Below, piece after piece: positions 50,852 through 58,946 of a stretch of DNA of 64,000 nucleotides. The notes under the pieces were generated by a model. The model saw only the letters and a program-made list of their open reading frames with translations, was not told the origin of the DNA and did no database searches. Each line of letters begins with the position of its first letter. Positions within the stretch are counted from its first letter, which is position 1. A program made the position numbers and the translations under genes. The DNA comes from Streptomyces sp. HNM0574 (GTDB taxonomy: Bacteria > Actinomycetota > Actinomycetes > Streptomycetales > Streptomycetaceae), in NCBI RefSeq assembly GCF_012726235.1, contig NZ_JAASAH010000009.1, forward strand, positions 62,001-126,000, in the 5' to 3' direction.

Positions 50852-52389
50852 CGTCACAGCCCCACTCCGCCCCCCTGCCGCCGCCGGGCTGCCCCGCGCA
50901 CGGCACCGGGCCCGCGCCGGGCGCCGGTCCGCTGCCGGGCTCGGGGCCTGCGACGGCGGGCCCGGTGCGTGAGCCCATGTACGGCCCGGACTTCGCCGCC
51001 GATCCGTCCGCCGTGTACGCGCGGCTGCGGCGGTCGGGGCCGATCGCGCCGGTCGAACTGGCCCCGGGCGTCGACGCGCAGCTGGTGCTGGGCTTCGACG
51101 CCGCGCTGCACGTGCTGCGCAGCCCGGAGACGTTCTCGAAGGACCCGCGCCGCTGGCGGGCGCTGAACGAGGGCATAGTGCCGGCGGACAGTCCGGTCGT
51201 CCCGATGATGATGCACCGGCCCAACTGCCTGTTCGCGGACGGCGAGGAGCACCGGCGGCTGCGCGAGGCGGTCTCGGACAGCCTCGACCACGTCGACCCG
51301 GCCGCGCTGCGCGGCTACGTCGAGCAGAGCGCGGACACCCTGATCGACCGGTTCGCGCCCACCGGCGAGGCGGACCTGCTCGGCGAGTACGCGCAGGTGC
51401 TGCCGCTGCTGGTGTTCAACCAGCTGTTCGGCTGCCCGCCGGACCTCGGGGACAAGCTCGTCGAGGGCATGTCCGGGATCTTCGACGGGGTCGACGCGGA
51501 GGCGGCGAACGCGCTGCTGACGCAGACCACCGCCGAACTCGTCGCGCTCAAGCGGCGGAAGCCGGGACCGGACGTGACGTCCTGGCTGATCGCGCACCAG
51601 GCGGGTCTCAACGACGAGGAGATGATGCACCACATCGTCGTCCTCATGGGCGCGGGTACGGAGCCGCAGCAGAACCTGATCGCGAACGGGCTGCGGCTGC
51701 TGCTCGCCGACGACCGGTTCTCCGGCAGCCTCTCCGGCGGCAGCCTGCCCGTCGAGGACGCGCTCGACGAAGTGCTGTGGATGGACCCGCCGATGGCGAA
51801 CTACGGCGTGCACTTCGCGGTGCGGGACACCGAGTACGCGGGTGTCCCGATCCGCGCGGGCGAGCCGCTGGTGGTGAGCTTCGCCGCGGCGAACACCGAC
51901 CCGTCGATCGCCTCGGACCAGCGCGCCGGCAACCGTGCCCACCTCGCGTGGAGCGCGGGCCCGCACTCGTGCCCCGCGCAGGGTCCGGCGCGGCTGATCG
52001 CGGCGGTCGCGGTGGAGAAGCTGCTGGACCGGCTCCCGGACATGGAACTGGCCCTGCCCGTCGACCAGTTGATCTGGCGTCCCGGCCCGTTCCACCGGGC
52101 GCTCCAGTCCCTGCCGGTGCGGTTCCCCGCGACGGCGGTGTCCTCGGCGGACGGCCGGCCGGAGACGGCGGACGCGGCCTCGGCAACGGCGGCCGGTGCG
52201 CCGGGTGTTGCCGGTGCGGCGGACGCGTCCTCCGGCGCGCCCGCGCCGATCACGTCCTCCGCCGGGGTGTCCGGCGGGGGTGTCCCGGCCGCGCGGCCGA
52301 GTCAGGGCGCGCAGGTTCCCGGCCCGCGGGGCAGCGGGCCGCGCCGGATGTGGAGTTCGCTGCGCGCCTGGTGGCGCGGCGGCGAGTGA
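50848..52389 (+). CDS. conservon cytochrome P450, CYP157-like, lacking ExxR
   Basis: 513 residues from a GTG overlapping the GTPase stop. P450 fold with the I-helix LMGAGTEPQQNLIANGL (267-283) and the heme loop AWSAGPHSCPAQ with the thiolate C375. The K-helix reads DEVLWMDPP: E308 is kept but the conserved arginine is W311, so ExxR is missing. This absence is known for the CYP157 family in Streptomyces conservons. The I-helix also lacks the usual AGxxT threonine. A Pro-rich head (1-40) and an 80-residue Ala/Ser/Gly-rich tail ending RRMWSSLRAWWRGGE are unusual. Catalytic activity is therefore doubtful; a signalling role is possible. Confidence 0.9.
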   Translation: MTSQPHSAPLPPPGCPAHGTGPAPGAGPLPGSGPATAGPVREPMYGPDFAADPSAVYARLRRSGPIAPVELAPGVDAQLVLGFDAALHVLRSPETFSKDPRRWRALNEGIVPADSPVVPMMMHRPNCLFADGEEHRRLREAVSDSLDHVDPAALRGYVEQSADTLIDRFAPTGEADLLGEYAQVLPLLVFNQLFGCPPDLGDKLVEGMSGIFDGVDAEAANALLTQTTAELVALKRRKPGPDVTSWLIAHQAGLNDEEMMHHIVVLMGAGTEPQQNLIANGLRLLLADDRFSGSLSGGSLPVEDALDEVLWMDPPMANYGVHFAVRDTEYAGVPIRAGEPLVVSFAAANTDPSIASDQRAGNRAHLAWSAGPHSCPAQGPARLIAAVAVEKLLDRLPDMELALPVDQLIWRPGPFHRALQSLPVRFPATAVSSADGRPETADAASATAAGAPGVAGAADASSGAPAPITSSAGVSGGGVPAARPSQGAQVPGPRGSGPRRMWSSLRAWWRGGE

Positions 52390-52391
52390 CG

Positions 52392-52459
52392 CGCGGGGTG
52401 GCCCGGGTCCCAGGCCCCTTCCGAGGTCCGGTCGGGGGCCGGGTGCGGGCCACCCCGCG
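52392..52459. terminator. 13-bp long-loop terminator between convergent P450 genes
   Basis: CGCGGGGTGGCCC (52392-52404) pairs exactly with GGGCCACCCCGCG (52447-52459); further partial pairing exists in the loop (ccccttccg / cgggggcc). It separates two convergent P450 genes. Confidence 0.65.
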
Positions 52460-52464
52460 GGCGC

Positions 52465-53703
52465 TCAGCCCGTGATGCGCGCAGGCAGAGCGCGGTGCCC
52501 GTTGGAGATGAACGACTCGACGGGGACGAGCCGTTCGTCCGGGACCGCGAGGGCCAGGTCCGGGAAGCGCGCGAACAGCGCGGGCAGCGCGGTCCTGGCC
52601 TCCAGCCGGGCGAGTGCCGCGCCGACGCAGAAGTGCACCCCGTAGCCGAAGGCCAGGTGCTCCTTGTCGGCCCGGCGGACGTCGAACTCCTCGGCGTTCT
52701 CGCCGTGCCGGCCCGGGTCGCGTCCGGCGGCCGCGTAGGCGCAGAGGATGGCCTCGCCCTGGCGGATGACGGTGCCGTCGTCGAGCTCGATGTCCTCGAC
52801 GGCGTACCGCAGCGGGAGGTTGGCGACCGGGGCCCGGGAGCGCAGCGTCTCCTCGATCACGTCGTCCCAGGTGGCGCGTCCGGCGCGGACGTGCTCCAGC
52901 TGCTCCGGGTGGGTGAGCAGCGCGTGGACGGCGTTGTCGATCAGGTTGACGGTCGTCTCGTGGCCCGCGCTGATCATGAGGACGAGGGTGTCGACCATCT
53001 CGCGCTCGCTGAGCCGGGTGCCGCCGCCCTCGTCGTCGCGGGCGGCGATGAGCGCTGAGGTCATGTCGTCGCCGGGGTTCTCCCGCTTGTCGGCGACGAG
53101 CTGTCCGAGGATCTCGTACAGCCGCGCGTAGGTGCTGGTGACCTCTTCGGGGTCGGCCGAGGTGTGGAAGATGCTGTCGACGACCTGGCGCAGCTCCTCG
53201 CCGCCTTCCTCCGGCAGCCCGAACAGGTCGCTGATGACCCGGATCGGGATGGGGTAGGCGAAGTGCTCGCGCAGGTCGACGGGTGCACCGTCCCGCCCGG
53301 CCTCGGCTATTCGGTCCAGCAGCTGCCCGGTGATCTCCTCGATGCGCGGGGCCAGCAGCGCCGAGCGGCGGGCGGTGAAGGCCTTGGAGACGAGGGTGCG
53401 CAGGCGTTTGTGCTCACTGCCGTAGGCGGTGAACATGTTCTGCACCGCGACCCAGGTGAACAGCGGCCACTCGGGCGATATCTCGCCGTTCTGCCACATC
53501 GGCCAGTGCTTGTTGGGGTCCTTGGAGACCCGGGGGTCGGTGAGCAGCCGCTTGAGGACGTCCTGTCGGGTGAGGGCCCAGGCCGCCACGTCGCCGGGGA
53601 GCTCGACGCGTACGGCGGGTCCCTCTGCTCGTAAACGGGCCGCCTCCCCGTAGATGTCGGAACCTGTCGGGTCGATGGCGACAGTCTGCAGGGGGATACT
53701 CAT
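52465..53703 (-). CDS. cytochrome P450, CYP154-like
   Basis: 412 residues, ATG behind GAGG. All P450 hallmarks are normal: I-helix AGHETT (246-251), ExxR as EETLR (E285, R288) and heme loop FGYGVHFCVG with C359. Sequence features such as SKDPNKHWPMWQNGEI and VEDIELDDGTVIRQGEAIL fit the CYP154 family, known partner of CYP157 in conservons. It faces the conservon on the opposite strand rather than following it. As a soluble monooxygenase it needs ferredoxin partners that are not encoded here. Substrate unknown. Confidence 0.9.
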   Translation of the reverse strand: MSIPLQTVAIDPTGSDIYGEAARLRAEGPAVRVELPGDVAAWALTRQDVLKRLLTDPRVSKDPNKHWPMWQNGEISPEWPLFTWVAVQNMFTAYGSEHKRLRTLVSKAFTARRSALLAPRIEEITGQLLDRIAEAGRDGAPVDLREHFAYPIPIRVISDLFGLPEEGGEELRQVVDSIFHTSADPEEVTSTYARLYEILGQLVADKRENPGDDMTSALIAARDDEGGGTRLSEREMVDTLVLMISAGHETTVNLIDNAVHALLTHPEQLEHVRAGRATWDDVIEETLRSRAPVANLPLRYAVEDIELDDGTVIRQGEAILCAYAAAGRDPGRHGENAEEFDVRRADKEHLAFGYGVHFCVGAALARLEARTALPALFARFPDLALAVPDERLVPVESFISNGHRALPARITG

Positions 53704-53877
53704 TCACAACCTCGCAGAGGTACGTCCGATGATGATCACCGGAGGGGGCAGAGCGCCCGGACTGTACTACGGAACGCCAGGCCATGGCCATGGGTAACCG
53801 GTCCGTGACGACACGTCAAGACCCCTGATACAGGCGCCTGTTGATCGTTCCCTTCCCTCGAATCGGCTCTCGAATAC

Positions 53878-54705
53878 CTATCCGGACGCGCGGTCGCGGA
53901 GGACCCGCTCGGTGTGCGCGTCGGCGGGGAAGAACAGCTCGATCGCCAGCTCGGAGAGGGTGATGTCGGCCGGGGCGCCGAAGGTCGCCATCGTGCTGAA
54001 CATCGACAGCTCCCCGTGCGGCGTACGGAACCGGAGCGGGACCAGCACCTGCGACGCCCCCGCCTCCCCGTCCGTCCCGGGAACCGGCGCCGGGCCGCCG
54101 CCGTACCCGCGCACCTCCTCGTACAGCGCGCGCAGGCCCGGGTCGCCGGTGGCATTGGCCTGGCGGAGGACGCGGTCGAGGAAGTGGCCGCGCACCTCGG
54201 CGAGGTTGACGCACCGCGCGGCGAGCCCGTCCGGGTGCAGGGCGAGGCGTACGACGTTCACCGGAGTGCGGTGCAGCAGCTCCGGGGTCACGCCCTCGGT
54301 CAGCACGGCCAGGGCGCCGTTCCCGGCCACCAGGTTCCACTGCCGGTCCACGACCACGCCCGGGTACGGCTCGTGGCCCGCGAGCAGCGTGTCCAGCGCG
54401 CCGCGCACGGCCGCCATGTTCGCGTCGTCCAGGCCGCTCTCGCGGAACTCGGGCGCGTACCCGGCCGCCTGCAGCAGGTCGTTGCGCTCGCGCAGCGGTA
54501 CGTCCAGGTGCTCGGCGAGGCGCAGCACCATCGGGCGGCTGGGGCGCGCCTTGCCCGTCTCGACGCAGGAGAGGTGGCGGGCCGAAGTGTCCGCCTCCAG
54601 CGCGAGCGCCAGCTGGCTCAGCCCCCGGGCCCGCCGCCAGCCGCGCAGCAGGGTGCCGAACGGGGGCAGCCGGCGGCCCCGGTTCACGGTCGCGTCCACG
54701 CTCAT
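53878..54705 (-). CDS. XRE-family regulator with MmyB-like ligand domain
   Basis: 275 residues. Helix-turn-helix at about 15-70: FGTLLRGWRRARGLSQLALALEADTSARHLSCVETGKARPSRPMVLRLAEHLDVPLRERN. The C-terminal MmyB-like domain shows VVVDRQWNLVAGNGALAVLTEG and HGELSMFSTMATFGAPADITLSELAIELFFPAD, the standard ending. Named after the methylenomycin regulator MmyB; these proteins are thought to bind fatty-acid-like ligands. Divergent from the small membrane protein gene, which it may control. Confidence 0.9.
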   Translation of the reverse strand: MSVDATVNRGRRLPPFGTLLRGWRRARGLSQLALALEADTSARHLSCVETGKARPSRPMVLRLAEHLDVPLRERNDLLQAAGYAPEFRESGLDDANMAAVRGALDTLLAGHEPYPGVVVDRQWNLVAGNGALAVLTEGVTPELLHRTPVNVVRLALHPDGLAARCVNLAEVRGHFLDRVLRQANATGDPGLRALYEEVRGYGGGPAPVPGTDGEAGASQVLVPLRFRTPHGELSMFSTMATFGAPADITLSELAIELFFPADAHTERVLRDRASG

Positions 54706-54852
54706 GCGCCGAGGGTAGCCGGTCAACTCCCATGACCCGGGAGGTCATTGAGGGTCCGGCGGCCGCACGGCGAGGATGCCGTCACCGGGCACGCGGCCCG
54801 GACGTCCCGCCCGGCGCCCCGGGCCCCCGAAGCAGCCCGACGGAGGTACCCC

Positions 54853-55305
54853 GTGCCCGCAGACGCCCTCTCCCCCGCGGCTTCCCCGGCCCCCGCACCG
54901 CCCGCCGGTGATCCGGCGGCGCTGTTGCGTACGGTGCTCCGCGTCGACAGCGTGGGCACCGCCGTCTCCGGCGGGGTGCTGACCGCCGGGTGCGGGCTGC
55001 TGGCGCCGCTCACCGGCATGCCGCTCGCCTTCGCCCTGGCCTTCGGGGTCTTCCAGCTCGGCGGGGCCGCGGCGCTCGCGCTGATCGCCGGGTACCCGGT
55101 GCTGCCGCGCGCGCTGGTCCGCGCGGTGATCGGCGTCAACCTGGTCTCGTGCGCGGGGTGTCTGGTGCTGGCCTTCTCGGGGCTGCTGCCGCTGACGGGG
55201 GCCGGGCGAGTCCTCCTCGCCGTCGGCGCGCTGTTCGTCGGCGTCTTCGCCGAGCTCGAACTCCTGGGCCTGCGGCGGATGGTGGGCACGCGCCGCCGGG
55301 GGTGA
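54853..55305 (+). CDS. small four-helix membrane protein
   Basis: 150 residues; the GTG at 54853 has GGAGG six bases upstream. After a Pro/Ala-rich head there are four hydrophobic segments (GTAVSGGVLTAGCGLLAPL, LAFALAFGVFQLGGAAALALIAGY, VRAVIGVNLVSCAGCLVLAFSGLL, VLLAVGALFVGVFAELELLGL) and a basic end. I recognise no family by name. It is divergent from the XRE/MmyB-like regulator across a 147-base spacer and may be its target. Confidence 0.8.
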   Translation: MPADALSPAASPAPAPPAGDPAALLRTVLRVDSVGTAVSGGVLTAGCGLLAPLTGMPLAFALAFGVFQLGGAAALALIAGYPVLPRALVRAVIGVNLVSCAGCLVLAFSGLLPLTGAGRVLLAVGALFVGVFAELELLGLRRMVGTRRRG

Positions 55306-55319
55306 GCACCTGGCCGGGG

Positions 55320-55350
55320 ACGGGACGGCGGGCCGGGCCCGCCGTCCCGT
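55320..55350. terminator. 14-bp perfect bidirectional terminator
   Basis: ACGGGACGGCGGGC (55320-55333), loop CGG, and its exact reverse complement (55337-55350), between the convergent membrane-protein gene and the RelA/SpoT-fold gene. Confidence 0.75.
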
Positions 55351-55368
55351 CCGTCACGCGGCCGCGGT

Positions 55369-56214
55369 TCAGCTCGCGGACTGCGGCACGGGCTGCGGCT
55401 CGGCGGGCTGCCGGGGCGCGGGCGCCCGCAGGTCCACGGCTCCCGCCGGGACCGGGACGGCGGCGAAGATCTCGCCCTGCTGGGCCTGGAGTTCCTCGCG
55501 GCGCTCGGGCGGGGTGCTCGGGAGGCGCTGCTCCTCGTACAGCTTGTGCGTGGTCTCCTGCGCCTGCTTGCTCTCCGGGGTGTGGAACTGCACCTCGTAG
55601 ACGTGCCCGCCCGGCTCCCGCCAGGCCGCGTTGACGGCCTTGTAACCCCGGTCCCTGCTCCAGGTGTTGGCCCAGCGGACGCTGTCGTCACCCCAGGCCG
55701 ACAGCAGCCCGGAGGCGCGGGTGACGCCCGAGGTGTACTCGCCCGTCGGCCACACCAGGGTGTAGCGCACGGAGTCGTTGATGCCGGACAGCGCGTTGTT
55801 GACGGTCAGCCCCGGGTCCTCCTTCATCCAGGTCGCGACCTTCCGCTTCAGCGAGTCCGGGGACTTCAACCGGTGGTCGAAGCCCTTGAGTTCGGCTCCG
55901 GACATGACCGCGGCCGCGCGCACCCGCGGGCTGATGTCCTTCTCGGCCGTGCGTGCCCGGTCCAGGAACCGGTCGACGGTGCGGTTGTCGTTCGGGCTGA
56001 GCCGCAGGTCGCCCTGCTGCCAGCCCTCCGAGGTGCCCGGCGCCGGAACCGGCCTGGTCTCGGGACCGGCCGGGCCCGGCGCGGCGGCCGTGCCCCTCCG
56101 GCTGTCCTGGCCGCTCTCGGCCGGTGCGGCGGAAGCCTGGACGGCGCCCGCGCTGAGCGCGGTCACGAGCGCGGCGGTGGCGACGGTACGGATGCCCCGG
56201 TGGCTGGAGTTCAT
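55369..56214 (-). CDS. secreted RelA/SpoT-fold protein, ATP nucleotide 3'-pyrophosphokinase-like
   Basis: 281 residues with a Sec signal peptide (TVATAALVTALSAGAVQASAA, cut near residue 30) and a Pro-rich linker. The mature part follows the order of motifs of (p)ppGpp synthetases: HRLKSPDSLKRKV (114-126) like the RIKSxxS...K pyrophosphate-donor motif, INDSVRYTLVWP (145-156) like DIAGxRV, DRGYKAVNAAW (188-198) like the GYRSxH loop, and YEVQFHTPES (206-215) like ExQIRT. Extracellular ATP nucleotide 3'-pyrophosphokinases of Streptomyces morookaensis/adephospholyticus have this type of sequence and make pppApp-like nucleotides. No hydrolase domain or immunity gene is adjacent. Activity is inferred. 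Confidence 0.82.
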   Translation of the reverse strand: MNSSHRGIRTVATAALVTALSAGAVQASAAPAESGQDSRRGTAAAPGPAGPETRPVPAPGTSEGWQQGDLRLSPNDNRTVDRFLDRARTAEKDISPRVRAAAVMSGAELKGFDHRLKSPDSLKRKVATWMKEDPGLTVNNALSGINDSVRYTLVWPTGEYTSGVTRASGLLSAWGDDSVRWANTWSRDRGYKAVNAAWREPGGHVYEVQFHTPESKQAQETTHKLYEEQRLPSTPPERREELQAQQGEIFAAVPVPAGAVDLRAPAPRQPAEPQPVPQSAS

Positions 56215-56310
56215 CGAGCTCTCTTCCTGTGCCCACGCACCGCACGTCCGGTGTGCGGTGCCACGGGAAGATCAACGACGTCTCCGGCGCGGAGGATGCG
56301 TTCCGGCCCG

Positions 56311-56673
56311 CTAGCCCGCGCGCACCCCCGCCGGGGGCTGTGCCTCCTCGGCCGGCCGCGCGCCGGGCGGGGCGACGCCCAGCAGTTCGCCGGCCACGGT
56401 GTACGGCGACTCGTCCCGCGTCCGGGCCAGCGCGATCACGGCGCGGCACGCCAGTTCGTCCACGCCGAAGAACAGCGCCTCGGGCGAGACCAGGGACGCG
56501 GCCTCCGCGCTGCTCCGGTCGTCGCCGTCGGCGCTGGCCGCGACGTAGACCGCGGCCACCTCGAACAGGTTGGCCCCGCGGCGGCGTTGGGGCGGCGGTA
56601 CGGCGGACCCGTCACCGCCCGTCCCGCCGTGCCCACCGGTCCTGCGCCGTCGCCGGAGGATCCTCTCCCACAT
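56311..56673 (-). CDS. hypothetical protein
   Basis: 120 residues, not recognised. A basic start (WERILRRRRRTGG) and a Gly/Pro-rich linker are followed by a probably globular helical part NLFEVAAVYVAASADGDDRSSAEAASLVSPEALFFGVDELACRAVIALARTRDESPYTVAGELLGVA. Codon use (GC-rich third positions) supports coding. It lies alone between the secreted RelA-like gene and the ABC-F gene on the same strand; no ribosome site is outstanding. Confidence 0.65.
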   Translation of the reverse strand: MWERILRRRRRTGGHGGTGGDGSAVPPPQRRRGANLFEVAAVYVAASADGDDRSSAEAASLVSPEALFFGVDELACRAVIALARTRDESPYTVAGELLGVAPPGARPAEEAQPPAGVRAG

Positions 56674-56982
56674 GCGTCAACCCCCTGCCTCTGTGCGGTT
56701 CCCCCGCCCTACGGCCAGTGTGCGCGGCGGTGCCGGGCGGGGAACCCCGCGTCCGGTGTCACGGCCGCCGCGCCGTGCGCCCCCGCCCTCGCAGCCGGGG
56801 GCGGTGCGGCAGCGGGGGCGGCGGCGCGGCGGCCGGCCGCGGGCCCAACCCGCTGGTCATGGCGGCCGGTTGGTCCCGTACTGGGCAGGCCGCGGGCGCG
56901 AGCCGGGGCCGTGCGCCCCTGAGCGGGGTACGTCCACCCCGCCCGGGGACGCCCGGCGCGACCCGGCTCGCGCGGCGGGGGC

Positions 56983-58671
56983 TCACGCCCCGGCGGCCCC
57001 CGTCCGCACCACCTCGCCGGAGCCGGTGCCGTCCGCCGGGTCCGTGCCCTCGACGGCCCGGCCCGCGCGCAGTTCGAGCCGGGCGCCGGTGAAGCGGCGG
57101 CGGAAGGCGCGGTCGTGGGAGACGCAGACGACCGTCCCCGCGAAGGACGCGAGGGCCTCCTCCAGTTCCTCGACGAGGGAGAGCGCCAGGTGGTTGGTCG
57201 GCTCGTCCAGGACCAGCAGGTCGGCGGGGCCCGTGACCAGCCGGGCGAGCTCCAGCCGGCGCTGCTGGCCGACGGACAGCCGCGCCACCGGAACCGTCAG
57301 CTCCTCCTCGCGGAACAGCCCGAGGGCCAGCAGCGCGTCCGCGTGCTCCTCGGGCGGCCCGGGGCGACCCGCCGCGAAGGCCGTCAGCAGCGGCTGCCGC
57401 GAGGGCCGCGGCGGCAGCTCCTGCGGCAGGTGGCCGACGGCCTCCGGCAGGCGCACCCGGCCCTCGTCCGGGACCAGCCGCCCGGCGAGGACCCGCAGCA
57501 GGGTGCTCTTGCCCGCGCCGTTCGGACCCGAGACGAGCAGCCGCCCGCCCGGCGCGACGGACAGCTCCGGCAGCCACAGCCGCCGCCCCACCCGGACCTC
57601 AGCCAGCTCGACGGGCGCGTGCCCGGGGCCTTCCCCGTCCGCGCCCGTGGCCGTCGCCGGACGGGCGGTGAAGCGGAGCGGCTCGGGCGGTGCCGGTACA
57701 GGGGCGTTCAGCAGCGCGTCGAGGCGCTGCCGGGCGGCGCGCACCCGGCCGGAGAGCTTCGCCTCGTGCGAGCGGCGGTGCTTGGCGTACCCCTGCCGGG
57801 GGTCCCCGCCGGTGGAGGCGAGGCGCTGCCCCGCCGCGTCGACGAGTGCGCGGGTGCGGGCGACCTCGTCCAGCCACTCCTGGCGCTCCTGCTCCCAGCG
57901 GCGGCGGGCCGCGGCCTTGGCGGTGCGGTAGCCGTGCCAGCCGTCGCCGTAGCGGCGCACGGTGCGGGTGTCGCGGTCGACGTCGAGGATCGTGGTGGCG
58001 ACGCGTTCCAGGAAGGCGCGGTCGTGGGTCACGGCGACGACCGTGCCCCGGTGCGCGCGCAGGTGCTCCTCCAGCCAGGACGTGGCGCGCCGGTCGAGGT
58101 GGTTGGTGGGTTCGTCGAGGAGCAGCAGTTCCGGGGCGGCGGCCAGGACACAGGCCAGCGCGAGCCGGGACTGTTCGCCGCCGGAGAGCGTGCCCAGCGG
58201 CCGCTCCCAGGCGACGCCGGCGAGGCCGAGGCCGTCCAGCGCGGCGGCGACGCGGCTGTCGGCCAGGTAGCCGCCGCGTTCCTCGTAGGTGGTCAACAGC
58301 TCGCCGTAGGCGGCGAGTTCCTTGGGTCCGGCCTCGCCGAGCCGTTCCTCGGCGAGACGGATGTCGCGCTCCAGTGCGCGCAGTCCGGCGAGGGCCGCGT
58401 CGACGGCGTCCTGGACGGTGTGTGCGGGGTCGAGGTCGAGGGTCTGGGCGAGGTGGCCGGTGCCGCCGGGGAAGGCGACGGTGATCTCCCCGGTGTCCGG
58501 CGTCTCGGCTCCGGCGAGCAGCCGCAGCAGCGTGGACTTGCCGGAGCCGTTCTCGCCGATGACGGCAGCCTTCTCACCGGGCCGTACGGTCAGCGACACC
58601 GCGTCGAGGACGGTCCTCTCGCCGTAGGTCTTGGAGACGTCCTGCACGGACAGTTGGGCGCGTGCGCGCAT
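56983..58671 (-). CDS. ABC-F family ATPase (ribosomal protection type)
   Basis: 562 residues, ATG with GGGAAAG upstream. Two ABC domains without TM parts: Walker A GENGSGKST (39-47), signature TLSGGEQ (161-167), Walker B LLLLDEPTNHLD (182-193); after a charged linker of about 80 residues the second Walker A GPNGAGKST (382-390), LSVGQQ and VLDEPTNHL. The ABC-F linker inserts at the ribosomal E site; actinobacterial members such as TlrC, OleB and VarM give antibiotic resistance, others help translation. Which group this belongs to cannot be told. Divergent from a TetR gene that precedes a drug-efflux pump. Confidence 0.92.
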   Translation of the reverse strand: MRARAQLSVQDVSKTYGERTVLDAVSLTVRPGEKAAVIGENGSGKSTLLRLLAGAETPDTGEITVAFPGGTGHLAQTLDLDPAHTVQDAVDAALAGLRALERDIRLAEERLGEAGPKELAAYGELLTTYEERGGYLADSRVAAALDGLGLAGVAWERPLGTLSGGEQSRLALACVLAAAPELLLLDEPTNHLDRRATSWLEEHLRAHRGTVVAVTHDRAFLERVATTILDVDRDTRTVRRYGDGWHGYRTAKAAARRRWEQERQEWLDEVARTRALVDAAGQRLASTGGDPRQGYAKHRRSHEAKLSGRVRAARQRLDALLNAPVPAPPEPLRFTARPATATGADGEGPGHAPVELAEVRVGRRLWLPELSVAPGGRLLVSGPNGAGKSTLLRVLAGRLVPDEGRVRLPEAVGHLPQELPPRPSRQPLLTAFAAGRPGPPEEHADALLALGLFREEELTVPVARLSVGQQRRLELARLVTGPADLLVLDEPTNHLALSLVEELEEALASFAGTVVCVSHDRAFRRRFTGARLELRAGRAVEGTDPADGTGSGEVVRTGAAGA

Positions 58672-58927
58672 GGTCTTTCCCTGGGATGCCGTGCCCCGGG
58701 CGCGCTCGGGCAGGGCTGAGCGCGGCTCGGCGGGGCGGGTGGATTCGGTCCGCGTGCGGGGCGGACGCGGGGACCGCGCGGCGGCGCCGGGTGGGCCGGG
58801 CGCCGGGGGTCGGCTCCGCGTCGGCGGGTCCGAATCAGAGGAAGAAGATCTGCGTACGCATGCCCTCAAGGGTGCCGGAGCCCGGGCAGTGCGGGCAAAC
58901 GAATAATAATTTTGCAGAAGATGCAGG
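58672..58927. other. ABC-F / TetR divergent spacer
   Basis: About 260 bases. The ABC-F side is GC-rich and has no visible gene; the last 30 bases (gaataataattttgcagaagatgcagg region) form a striking AT-rich pocket with a TTTTGCA half-site at 58909-58916 and the TetR operator beyond it. Confidence 0.4.
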
Positions 58928-58944
58928 TTTGCATACCATGCAAA
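58928..58944. promoter_or_regulatory. TetR operator TTTGCAT-N3-ATGCAAA
   Basis: Perfect 7-bp inverted repeat with spacer ACC. It covers a likely -10 (TACCAT, 58934-58939; -35 TTGCAG, 58912-58917, spacer 16). A weaker copy TTTTGCA-gaag-ATGCA lies just upstream. Binding would shut off the TetR-MFS transcript. Confidence 0.75.
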
Positions 58945-58946
58945 AC

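Noticed and set aside
50848..52389. CYP157-like gene as a pseudogene because ExxR is missing
   Set aside because: The frame is intact, the heme cysteine is kept, it is translationally coupled to the GTPase, and loss of ExxR is a known trait of the family.
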